Positions 23,064 through 34,400 of a DNA stretch of 64,000 nt are shown here, one piece after another. Under the pieces are notes generated by a model that saw only the letters and a list, made by a program, of their open reading frames with translations, had not been told where the DNA came from and did not search any database. Origin of the DNA: Aplidium turbinatum (Eukaryota > Chordata > Ascidiacea > Aplousobranchia > Polyclinidae); NCBI GenBank assembly GCA_918807975.1, contig OU964928.1, forward strand, positions 17,535,323 through 17,599,322, written 5' to 3'. A program made the translations under genes and the position numbers. Numbering within the stretch: the stretch's first letter is position 1; each line of letters opens with the position of its first letter.

Positions 23064-23507
23064 GTTTGTTTGTCGTATCCAGGCTTTCACCCGGTGGTTG
23101 AAAATTTAGATTAAGTGGACCGGAAGGCAAGGAAGCTGGTTTTTTTTTTTGGGGTCATTTTTCGGTCATTGACCGATTTTTTAGCAAAATGTCCGAAAAA
23201 AATATAGTCAATTCGGTCAAAATGTCCGAAAAAATGTATAGTCAATTGACTATATATGACCAAAAATGACTAAAAATGACCAAAATAAATAAAAAATGAC
23301 CGAATTTTTTCAAGTTATTTTGGACAAATGACCGAAAAGTCTCAGCGAAAAAAAAAAAACCAGCAAGGAAGCCAATCTTCGTGTCCACCTTCAGGCATGC
23401 CTTAAAGTGTCCTGCCACAGACACAGCCGCATGCTCTTGAGCGGTGTCGAACCGGCGCCCTCTCGATTGCCGTTCCAGTGTTCTCACCACTCGGCTATGC
23501 AGCCGAC
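23064..23507 (-). repeat. tRNA-derived SINE (family 2), split by a MITE
   Basis: The minus strand starts with a tRNA-like head (GGCTGCATAGCCGAGTGGTG as A box, GGTTCGACACC as B box). It is flanked by the 13-bp duplication ATAGATAAATATT (23051-23063, 23508-23520). A 228-bp MITE interrupts it at 23136-23363. Another copy, with its own target duplication, is at 44416-44627. Confidence 0.85.
23136..23363. mobile_element. hAT-like MITE (CTGGTTTT family), copy 1
   Basis: The ends are CTGG followed by a T run, and an A run followed by CCAG. The exact 8-bp duplication CAAGGAAG flanks it (23128-23135, 23364-23371). The interior is palindromic, with repeats of ggtcattgaccg and tagtcaattgacta. It is nearly identical to 59119-59340. 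Confidence 0.9.
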
Positions 23508-23554
23508 ATAGATAAATATTAACAATCTAGGTTGGTAAAAAACCTTGACCCCAG

Positions 23555-24471
23555 CAGGGTTGATCTCTAAGTGGTCAAAACTGGGTTTTGACCACTAAGC
23601 GGTTTAAACCTCGTTTTAACTGGTCAAAACTAGGTTTAAACCGGTCAAAACCCTGACCTGACTGGTCAAAACCCTGACCTGACTGGTCAAAACCCTGTTA
23701 TGAGTTGCTTGATCGTGTTCGCCAGAAAATCACTGAAAATGTGAGGGAGATGGTAGAAGGTGAGGGAGGAGGGAGAAGGTGAGGGAGAAAGAAAAGATGA
23801 AATTGACTGGTGAATGAAGCATTTGAATATACTGGAGAGACTTGTTAATTCCAATTGTTCAATTGAGGTGTTCTACATAAAGTAGATAGGCATAAGGCAT
23901 CACAACTTGTTCCTTTTCCGATAATCCTTTCTTGGCTTGACGTGTACTTTGCTTCAAAGAACGAATCATAAACTATCCTGTCTTTAATTTTTAAAGCATC
24001 TTAGATATGCATTCGCATTGTTTTCTTTTAACTGGATAAAATTTGATAGCAAATGTTTTTCATAAAAAAAAAAATTGTTGGAATAAATTCTTGTACTTCA
24101 GTTGGCTGTGCAAATTGTTCATCGTTCTACCAAGCATTTTTTGGTTCATCAGAAACTTATTTTTAGAATTTGAATTTTCTCAGTAATTAAAATAACCAAC
24201 TGATTGAAATATCAAAAACAAACAGAGAAGTTGAATATTTTTTGTTCCAAATCCAGCACTTAGGTTATGTTGATCAAAACAAAATATAGTTGAACATCAT
24301 TACTAATAACATGGAGGGTAATACTTTTAATTCAATTGAAAAGCAACTTGATTCATACACTAAAGGGGTTTTGACCAGCAATAGGTGGTCAAAACTGCCT
24401 GGTTTAAACCAGGTTTTAACCGTTTTTTACCGGGCAGTTTAAACCGCCCCGGTTTAAACCGATCAACCCTG
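23555..24471. mobile_element. CAGGGTTG hAT-like element with GGTTTAAACC repeats, 917 bp
   Basis: Termini are CAGGGTTGATC and GATCAACCCTG. The exact 8-bp duplication GACCCCAG flanks both sides (23547-23554, 24472-24479). Both ends carry dense copies of ggtttaaacc and tggtcaaaac, plausibly transposase-binding sites. No transposase. Confidence 0.9.
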
Positions 24472-26660
24472 GACCCCAGAAGTTAAAATAATAAAAAAAT
24501 TTACTCCAAATTGAAGTATTCCTGTTCTTTTCACATTTTTGTGTGGAGTATTAAAAATTTACTTTATAGAACTACATTTTAATTGTTCTACTCCAGAAGG
24601 GAATTGTGCCACGGAATGGCTCGTTTCGGCTAGTTTGATTCGGCTAGTCTGATTTGGCTAGTCCAATTCGGCTAGTTCCCTATTCGGCTACAGTTTTGAA
24701 TTGCAATATATTTTGTATTTTATTTCACAATATCGTTTCTTTTGCATTCCGACAAACAAAAATAAATTGAAATGAAGTTTAGCGCAAAATGTTTGAACTA
24801 TTAAATTGAAATGTTTGCTCACATAAAATCGACATGTAGTGTTTAAAGATAAAATACTTTGCGAAAGAGATTTAGATCATTAAAACGAACTTAAAGAACG
24901 CCGAAAGCGAAAAACTGCCTACGTTGCTCTTGCCCGCAAGACAGCAGTTGATTGCACGGCTTTCTCTGGAACGTGAATTACTGCTGAGATGCGCACGCTC
25001 ACAGCCACACACTGCTTATCTTCCCGTGCAACTTCAAAGGAGCAACTTCAAAGTCAAAACGCGTGGTAGTGAAAAAGTGAATGCGAGGTTGAATGTTTAT
25101 TCTCATTTCACGAGATATCCAAACGTCCTTTCAATTTTTTTTGACTTCAAGCATGAAATCGATTTTAGCAAGCTTTATTGAGTTGAAACTACGACACAAC
25201 AAACAATTACGTGAATACAGCTTAAAGAAAAAAATGCATTTTTCAGAACTGTCATCTGTGTTTTGCTTCAATAAGCACTGTATTGATATAGTGCAAATAT
25301 ATACATTATACATCTCATACACTCATCAATATACACTTATCTATATACACTTATCTATATACACTCCTGCACTACCGTAGCCACTACCACTACCGTAGTA
25401 TAGGTCGATCTCGTGTATAAGTCGAACACCTACTTTTGAGCTGAAATCGGCGATATTTCCTTCTCCCGTGTATAAGTCGAATAGCTTAATACCGACACTA
25501 TCATTCAATGGTTCATTTATTGGCATTAACATATGGTGAGGAAATTTCAAAGCAGAGCGTAGAGTAACTTACGCTGCTGGAATAGTCACGTAACTATTCA
25601 CGGTAATATTAAATAAACCAGCTAAATTAGACACGATATTTTCTACAAGGTCTTCCCGCTGTGAGATCAATTATGATTCCACAGAACGCATTGTTTTGTT
25701 CGCAATGTTGTGAAAATTAAATCGAAAACCGATAAAAGAAAAGGTGTTTAATGGTCTTGGTTGCAGATATTGCTTGCATTAACGACATCTTTTACCGCTA
25801 TTATCACCTAGCCATCCTGACATCATTGTTTTATGCAGCCGCTAAGGTTTGACATCGACTTCAACGATCGTGGAATGTTACGTAATAAGAACGATTCTAT
25901 CCTACACGCAAAAATAAAATTAAAATTGATCTCTTAAAACAGCTCTTCCTGCTGTTTTGTCTGATAAGCTTTGCATATGGCTCAACAAGTGCATAAAGTT
26001 TAGAATTGACAAGAAATCATTCAATTTAAAAATTAAGTTTGAATCGTTGTAAATAAACGTATTCAAAACTTTTACTTCGGCCGATAACATTTCACACTCT
26101 GTAATCTACAGTACGTCGACGATGATTTTGCCGCAGCAAAAATGCGTTCATTTTGAAAACTGCCGAGCTGGTGACAACAGCTTGTCCCGTGTATAAGTTG
26201 AACTTGTTTTTTTTTGAGGTGAAAATCACTTGCGAACATCTCAACCTATACTCGAGTATCCGTTGTTAACGCTTTGAAGGTAAGTAATTAGCAAAACGAG
26301 GTTAATAAAACTGAAAGCGTTTTTCAACTCTGCTTGAGATCATGATTTTTTTGTGTTTTATTTCGATAGCTTCACTGTCTTGATCATTGTTATCCACTCG
26401 CAGGAAAAGGAAATGAATCGGCTTGTTTTCCAACTGTTCCAATTATGAGCTAACAATATCAAATTTTTTACGACTAGGCGTACTGCATGCGCAAAACTAA
26501 TCGTTTCAAGCAGCGGTCTTAATAAATTCGGTTTGCGACCTAGGTGTCAATATAAACAAGACAGAAAGCTTAATTAAAGACTATTTTAATTGAGTAAAAT
26601 AGCGTTATGGTTATGATGTCATCACCTTTTTCGCCCCCCAAAGTTTTTTGAAAAATCGGC

Positions 26661-28280
26661 GCCCATGTATCCTACGTCACCGTCTGTATGCAAACTTAGA
26701 ATATATTAGAATCCTCAACTATTACAAAATTCCAAATCCAACGACGCCTTCTGTTTATTTAGAGCAGGCCTTAAAACTCGTGTTTTTTTCAGACAGCCTT
26801 CGTGGCCTACCGAGAGCTCCTTCTCGGCGGCCAAATCTGCATGCTTGGAGGCCAAAATACAATAACGATAGCACAAGTAAATATCATTAAACTTGCAACA
26901 ATGTTAAAATGATCACTTAGTGAACTTGTTGAAGTCTGGGTGACGTCCTGCAATAGAATCGTTGTACCACGCATTAAATGCTTTATTGGGATTGTAATCC
27001 GGTATTGCGGGACCATCTAACGACCCTAAATTGTTTTCACTGCTTACATTTCAGTAAATTGTTTCAACTGCATACCGCCTTTCATAAAACCTGACCATTT
27101 ATTCCGTTATGATGTCACCATTGAGGGTGTGAAGTCACTAACCCACAGCGTTCTCAACTATGAAGACACGTGTTTTACCCACGGATGTCAACTAACCTAG
27201 TTCTCCTTTTTAACAACAATTCAATGTCCGACAACATTAAATCGATATAAAAACGACAATATTGCCAGCCGATGTAAATTAGCACTTCGGATTACCACTT
27301 CGTTATTGAAACATCAGGATTTGCAAACAAGACTTACAGCGCTGGTGATCGCAGCTGGATATATTCAATACAACAGTAGTGACTATGATGCGCTGACCAA
27401 ATTCTGCGTCACTCTTTGATGCTACATATTTTCGACATTTAATCCACGATCATTCTATTGCAAAATTAAATAATTGGCTAGAAGAAACCATCGGCCAAAC
27501 TTGGCCGACGGAGGAGGTAGCACATGTGGTGTGATGGCCGCCGGCTGCTTTAAGGCTTGTAGAGAATGTTGTATTTTATTCCACAGTATTGTTTCTTTTA
27601 TGGTTGAAATTATCGAAGCTTTAGATGAGTGGGGTTTAGACCTAACCATTGAGATCTTAAAACTAAAAAGCAAATTAAATTTATTTTTGAACTATTAATA
27701 TTTGCTCAGATAAAATTGGCATGTATGCTGCGTCGCCGTCTGCATGCAAACTTAGAATATATTAGAATCCTCAACTATTACAAAATTCTAAATCCAACGA
27801 CGCCTTCTGTTTATTTAGAGAATGTTGTATTTTGTTCCACAATATTGTTTCTTTTATAGTTGAAATTATCGAAGCTTTAGATGAGTGGGGTTTAGACCTA
27901 ACCACTGAGATCTTAAAACTAAAAAAGCAAATTAAATTTATTTTTGAACTATTAATGTTTGCTCAGATAAAATTGACATGTATCCTGCGTCGCCGTCTGC
28001 ATGCAAACTTAGAATATATTAGAATCCTCAACTATTACAAAATTCTAAATCCAACGACGCCTTCTGTTTATTTAGAGAATTTTGTATTTTATTCCACAAT
28101 ATCGTTTTTTTTAGTTGAAGCTATCAAAGCTTTAGATGAGTGGGGTTTAGACCTAACCACTAAGATCTTAAATCATATTTATGACACCGGAAACGTCCCT
28201 AGTGATATGGTACCTATCATGTCGATTTTATGTGAGCAAACATTTCAATTTAATAGTTCAAACATTTTGCGCTAAATTTC
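26661..28280 (+). repeat. repeated LINE family A RT fragments inside the 3.8-kb element
   Basis: The block atattagaatcctcaactat...cgacgccttctg occurs at about 26664, 27722 and 27985. An adjoining block encoding EIIEALDEWGLDLTTEILK occurs at about 27605, 27858 and 28107. The last one continues as LNHIYDTGNVPSDM, the N-terminal RT motif of the same LINE family as 20675-21312. These are partial tandem duplications of one fragment, not a functional gene. Confidence 0.6.
26930..27012 (-). other. short possible coding remnant
   Basis: The minus strand is open for about 30 codons (PDYNPNKAFNAWYNDSIAGR, then HPDFNKFTK) to a stop, and its composition is protein-like. It may be the C-terminus of a decayed transposase inside the 3.8-kb element. 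I cannot assign a family. Confidence 0.25.
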
Positions 28281-28445
28281 ATTTCAATTTATTTTTCTTT
28301 GTTGGAATGCAAAAGAAACGACATTGTGAAATAAAATACAAAATACAATTCAAAACTGTAGCCGAATCGGACTAGCCGAATAGTAGCAGACCCACTGTGC
28401 CATACTATGCCAACAGCAGAAGATATAAAACGTTTTCTTTATTAG

Positions 28446-31400
28446 GGTGTGAAGAGAAAGCATGTTGAAGATGAAGACGATGCTTTAATAAAAAAATCTG
28501 CACTTGGAGATCTTGGTGAGGAATATGCTTCTGGAGATGATGAGTACTCTTATGACGATGGACCTCAACAAGATCGCAGTCGGACTTGTCCATACTTGGA
28601 TACAATTAACAGGTTCTGTATTCATAAATAGAATCTATTTAAAATTCAAGAAATATATAAAGAAAACAGAATACAGTACTGCACTGCTAACCACTAGGTT
28701 TCATGAAAACATTTAAAACAGCTGAAGTGTTTTCATAAAACCTTGGTTGTCAGAGCAAGGTCCGGCAATCACCAGCATATTGAGCTATGTGTTTCACTAA
28801 CGGTATTGGCACATTGTAGGTTGTAGCTTTCATACTGGTTGTGAGATTTGTATATTCATTCTATATGAGTATACAAATTATATAATATATACAAATGAAG
28901 AGCCCATTTCCAAAACCACTTACATCCACTTTCAGTGATTTTGAGAAAACCACGAAAAACGTTTATGACAGTTTAGCTTGGTAAATGTAACGCGCTTTTG
29001 ATTTCTGATGATGTATAACTACCTACTGAATTGAGACATGACGTTTGCCCAGATCTAAGGAATATTGGATTGCAGGGCTGCAACTAGAGAGAAAACTAAC
29101 AATTATTTGTAGAAGTGGATATATCACAGTTAGATTGTTAGAATATTAGCTTAGTGTAAATTGACAGCGCAATAATCCAATTCTGTGTCGTGCAAACCGA
29201 CCTTTTTCATTCTATCTGCGCTTGCTACTCACTATCAAAAAAAGTTTCTCGCGCTTTCGAAAGTAGGCAGCAAATTGTTTGCTCTCCAGGCCCACATTTT
29301 AAAAAGTAGTCCACACAAGCTTAGGGCCTGGATACACGTCAAGTTTGACAAGATTGTAAAGAAAATTTAATTGCCGTCTTTTTGATACCAAAATTATAAA
29401 ATTGGTTTAAGAATGTGTGAAGTTGTGACCATACAAAGATTACAAATCAGACTAGCCTAAAGCCAGCTGCAGTTTCGTTTTGTGGGTTAATAAGGTTGCA
29501 TCCTGAGTAGGGATGCCCAAAGTAGAATTTCGAATCCTTAAGATTCGAATCCATCAAGAATCAAATCTAAAAACCGCTTTTTTATCGGGTAATTGCATTC
29601 GGAAATAATACGGTAAAAGGAAACAAAATTATAAAAAAAAATTTTGAAAAAATGCTCCGCCTTCCGCAAAACGCCTGCAAGTCACGTGCGTTGTACAGAC
29701 GTACGTGCCAATTCGTTTCTGCATGTGATTAACAGAGGTCCCTTACGTGTGTGTGTGCGCGTGTGGTGTTTTCAGAGAACAAAAGCAAGAAGAAGAAAAC
29801 GATTGAACTTGAGAATGAGAACTTGTTAAAATGATGGCTTTGTAAAGCTTCTTTTTCATGCCGTTGTAAGCGTAAAGCTGAGCTGGTTTCCCGCACTTCA
29901 AGTTTTGCTACCCTGAAAAGTCAGCCATTTTGTTTTTATGACATCATATTGCGTGAATAAATGACGGTCTGTAAATATTTTGTATTGCGCTTAAAGGGGG
30001 CTGTCATGCCGACGAGACAGCCCCCCTAGTTGCACCCTTGTTGAATTGCTTAAAATCGCCTTTTTATAAAATTAGAAGTGTGGATATAAGTGGTTTTGGA
30101 AATAAACTGGAGAATAAAAATTACCAGAATGAAAGAAACCAACTCGTTTATTCACCAAACCAACGAAAGTAATCCACAAACCATACGAAATCAAAAAACA
30201 AAGAGTTTTTCGTAATAAAAATGTCACATTTGTGATCTTCTACCACCTATCTTCATTGAAATTCGATGGCATCATCACAGTCACTCCCATTTGCTTCACT
30301 TCGAGTTGTTTCACATACAGCCTGGTAAAAACCCACTACTGGAGTTTCCCATTCTGCCTCATTGCCTGCAAAAGCTGAAGAACATCTCGCTTTTTCATCA
30401 CTTTGACGTGGTTTGTTGGAGGAAGTTCTTCCACTCAGCCTCATTTCTTTTTTTTTTGGGGGAGGGGGCTTTCCAAGTTGACCACCATTTAAATCATCGA
30501 ATTCAAGAACTTGCAAGCTACATTTGATCTTGATACTTTTGGGAGAACTTTTTACTAAAAGTAAAACAACTTTTCTTTTCAAACACTTTTTTGCATTGTT
30601 GTGTGTTATTTTGAAGTCAATCTTGACAACATTAAATAGACGAGCTGAAATTGCCAAAGCACAATCCGACTTTTGCCACATGACGTTTGGCGACGAAGGC
30701 AACTTGCGCATTCACGTAAACAGTGCAAAACCGGCAGTTTCTTGACAAAATTGTAATGCTTTTTTAAACAATATGAGGATTAGACGGCTCGCCGCTCTCT
30801 GTCTCAGAGAGTACGAGAGTACGCCTGCTTCCGCATAATCGACCCCTGTGTTCATTTACATGTCCTCTGGCTCTGTCGTAGCCAGGGTTGTCGGTATTTT
30901 ACTCGACCCAAAAAAACCCGGGTGGGTTTTTTTGAAAAAAAACACTTAAAAAAAACCAAAAAAACCCATAAAAAACCCAGAGCATCATATTTGTCCAGTT
31001 TTTATTAGAAAATTTAAAAAAATGAACAAAAACACTACAAGGCACTTAAAACAAACTTTAAATTAGGACTTAACCCTATATGGACAGATTTATCGTTTAA
31101 TGAAAAAAAAATTTTTTTTTCTATTTTTTGAAAATATTTTAGTCCAGTCAAAACATGTTGTATTTAAAAATTTTTTTTTTTCGAGTACTTTAATTTTTTT
31201 TCAAACGTAGCAAATCTGTTACGTCAGGCACATTCGCACTACCTACAGAATTTTGAAACGTAGCAGATCTGTAACGTCAGGCGCTCTAGCAACAACAGAG
31301 CGGATAATGCCAAACAATGCATTCATTTTGCACCTATGAAAATAAAACTTTATTGATTACAAATCTAACAAAACAAAAGTTTTGAGGTCAAAAAAACAGT

Positions 31401-34400
31401 TGCATGATGGACGAAGTCAACAGATTTGTTACGTTTGAACTTAGGATGACTGTAGCATATATAAACATCATTTATGAAATATTTTGTTATCAACTACTCC
31501 AACAGACGTATTTTCAAATAAAACAAAAAATCCAACGCACCTGGGTGTTCTGAAAATCCAAAACTTTATGAGAGAACATCTAGGCTAAGCTGCTGTTGCT
31601 ATGAACCTGACTCAAAGAACTTTGTGTTCGAAAAAATCAGTGAAGCGAGACCGCAGTGTTTCCAAAATGAAATAGCACTATAGTCAGATGCCATAGAATC
31701 AAATTCTTCAAAATTAAAACTTATGAATGCTTTTACAGTAAAATAAACTGCGATAATTTGAAACGTAACAGATCTGTCACAAATGTCCATATAGGGATGT
31801 GATTATGAAGTAAATTTCCAAGAATAACCTGAAAACGCAGTGGATATTGTACAGTACACAAAAATCAAGTAATGCCACTTTGTGTATGTATACTACATTG
31901 ATTGATTGAATTTTTATCCTCGGACTGGGAAAGCTTCAATGCAGAGCTTAATCCTGGCAGTTTTGCAAACTTGTAGAGGCTTTGAATCACTGACACAGGC
32001 CCGGTCACCGAGATTGACAGAGTGAAGTTTCCGACTGTTGAAATCTTGTTGCCGGGGAACTATTCCATCCATTAGATGTCGCTGAATGGAGAGCAGTCCC
32101 TAACGTGCGTTGCTTAAGCGCACACCCCGAGAGTTGAACCAGCGCCGCTTGATCTTGAAGCTTCTTCGTTCCAGAAGTGACGCGCTAACCAATTGAGCTA
32201 TCGGGCGGACATTAAAACTCATTCATGCAAGAAGGCCTTATAGTTAAACTGGTGAAAGTACTACTCTACTGTAGTCTGTATATATGATGTGAAATACAAT
32301 TTAGGAGGCTATTTACCAATTACAGATTCTGGATTCTAACGCATGGCTGTTTCAGAGCATTTGCCTAAATGGCCAATGGCCACGCAATCGCTCAATTGCT
32401 CATCCATTACTATATATAATATATATATAAATGATAAAAAATATTTAAACATGATGGCATAAATGCTCCTTGCCTTCAAATCTAAAGCAAATGATGCAAT
32501 AATGTGATTTCTACCACGGTAGCATCAACTTGGTATAGAAATCAGTGGATGATGCAACATCCAACTTGATCTTGAAATTAATGGATGATGCAACATTCAA
32601 GCAACAACAGCCCTAGTGCATTATTTTATTGAGTTATGCAAGCATGTACTGTGAGTGAAAGGCACTTCATTCGTAAAATGTAGTTTTGAGGTGAAATAAG
32701 CATGAATCCACCTTTTTTTGCATCTTTTTAAAAAAAAAACAATAAAACCCAAAAAAACCCGGGCGGGTTGGGCTTTTTTAAAAAAACCCGAGTTTTTCTC
32801 AACCCTGGTCGTAGCAGATATTGAATGTCACTGATTATACTTTTGGAGAATACAATTTACGAAATTAGATATACCGGTGTACTCATTGAAAAGTTTGTTG
32901 GGATGTTACCTTTTATTGGTCATGAATATTGAACATTATTATAAACTATAATCTGGTTACAATAGTTTGCATTTTCCAGTGTCAAAAACAACAAAACGTC
33001 AACCTATAACTAATACATGCTAATACTTTTGGTAGATGTATTCTATGACATGGTGTTTATCTTTTTTGTCAGTAAAAATCTCGGTTAAGTTTACACTTTA
33101 CAGTTAAAAACGATTGTACCCACCAAACCATGCACTGTGGTGCCATAGTTGCCAAATGCACTGTGAAACATATCTTCGGAGTACGGTATGTATAATTTTT
33201 TCAGGAAATAATGGAAAGTCATGGCATGGTTTATAACTTCAATTGTTATTTTAATTGTGGTTTGATGACAATAATGTCTATTCGACCGAAGTTTCACAAT
33301 AAATTATTTTTTCGTTTTATCACTTTGTTGTGATTTATATTCTTCATGATGTTGGATTGCAAACGTTTCACCATTCATCACTAATGAGATCCAAAATTTA
33401 ATTGATTGAAAATTGCTTTTTGTTTTATAGAAGCCTTTTGGACTTTGATTTTGAAAAACTATGCTCTGTGTCGTTATCACACTTGAATGTTTATGCTTGT
33501 CTGGTGTGCGGAAAATATTTTCAGGTATCGTATATTTATTGTGTTTGTGCCAATAATTTGACATTGCATAGCCTAGCTTTTAGATTTGTACATTTCATTG
33601 CAAATTTAGATGTTATTAAATTAATAGCAAAGTGAAATAAAACATAGTAACTTTAGCGGGTTTAGCATACTTTATTTTCACACAAAATATAACATAATTA
33701 AAATAAAATAAACTCAAACGTTTTCGACACGTACGTGTGTCCTCATCAGGAATTAAATCTGCAATACATAAAATGAAAAATCGTAAGATAAATTTGACTA
33801 TGCACTGTCACTGTAACGACACTCTGGACTGAAAGCACAAACTGAACAAATAATACGAGAATGATTGCGAGTAAATTATGCGGTGGGAAACAGATCACAT
33901 GAGGTGTAGACTACAGGCATTGGACAAAACAATTAGAACACACACAAAAGGAACGATAAGCCACAGGCGAATAACTGCCGGTTGAGAGATGGATTGTTAC
34001 GTTTGATTATTAAGGCTTCCATTATCTTAGTCTGAAAATCAGATCTGCCTCGAGAGATGATTTTAAATTGGTCGATTGAGACATTGTCAGTGCACGTTTC
34101 ACAAGAGGCGATGTGCTCTTTAATTGCACTTTTCGTTGTTAGGTTTGGGTTTAAGTGCTCACCGGCCCTTGTCAACTTATACAATTTATACAGGCTTGAC
34201 GTAGCCAACTTATACAACTTATACCTTTGTCAACTTATACGTTATATATACAATTTAATTCCTGATGAGGACACACGTACGTGTCGAAAACGTTTGAGTT
34301 TATTTTATTTTAATTATGTTATATTTTGTGTGAAATAAAGTATGCTAAACCTGCTAAAGTTACTATGTTTTATTTCTCTATGGTTCAACAAAGCAAACTC

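Larger units (their letters stand above)
24612..28393. mobile_element. 3.8-kb DNA transposon, ccattccg/gggtctgc family
   Basis: Inverted arms of about 190-220 bp (24612-24835 and 28205-28393) begin CGGAATGGCTCGTTTCGG on the left and GGGTCTGCTACTATTCGG on the reversed right end. Next comes a run of attcggctagtcc units, then a long near-identical AT-rich arm. Flanks ATTGTGCCA and ACTGTGCCA form a 9-bp duplication with one mismatch. Two 220-230 bp MITEs elsewhere share the same two ends. I see no transposase. The interior holds LINE pieces and tandem repeats. It ends 52 bp before a USP39 exon. Confidence 0.8.
30883..32807. mobile_element. CAGGGTTG hAT-like element with AAAACCCGGG repeats, 1.9 kb
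   Basis: Termini are CAGGGTTGTCGG and CTCAACCCTG. The exact 8-bp duplication GTCGTAGC flanks it (30875-30882, 32808-32815). Subterminal parts consist of aaaaaaccc/gggttttttt repeats around cccgggtggg. It contains a further inverted-repeat unit (31075-31797) and a SINE (31897-32208). It lies in a USP39 intron. Confidence 0.88.

Noticed and set aside
24924-25181. First coding exon of USP39
   Set aside because: The frame lies inside the 3.8-kb transposon and does not resemble the basic/acidic N-terminus of USP39, nor does it have a donor in the needed phase.
24612-28393. Autonomous transposon
   Set aside because: No long frame or recognisable transposase motif in 3.8 kb; the interior is LINE debris and repeats.
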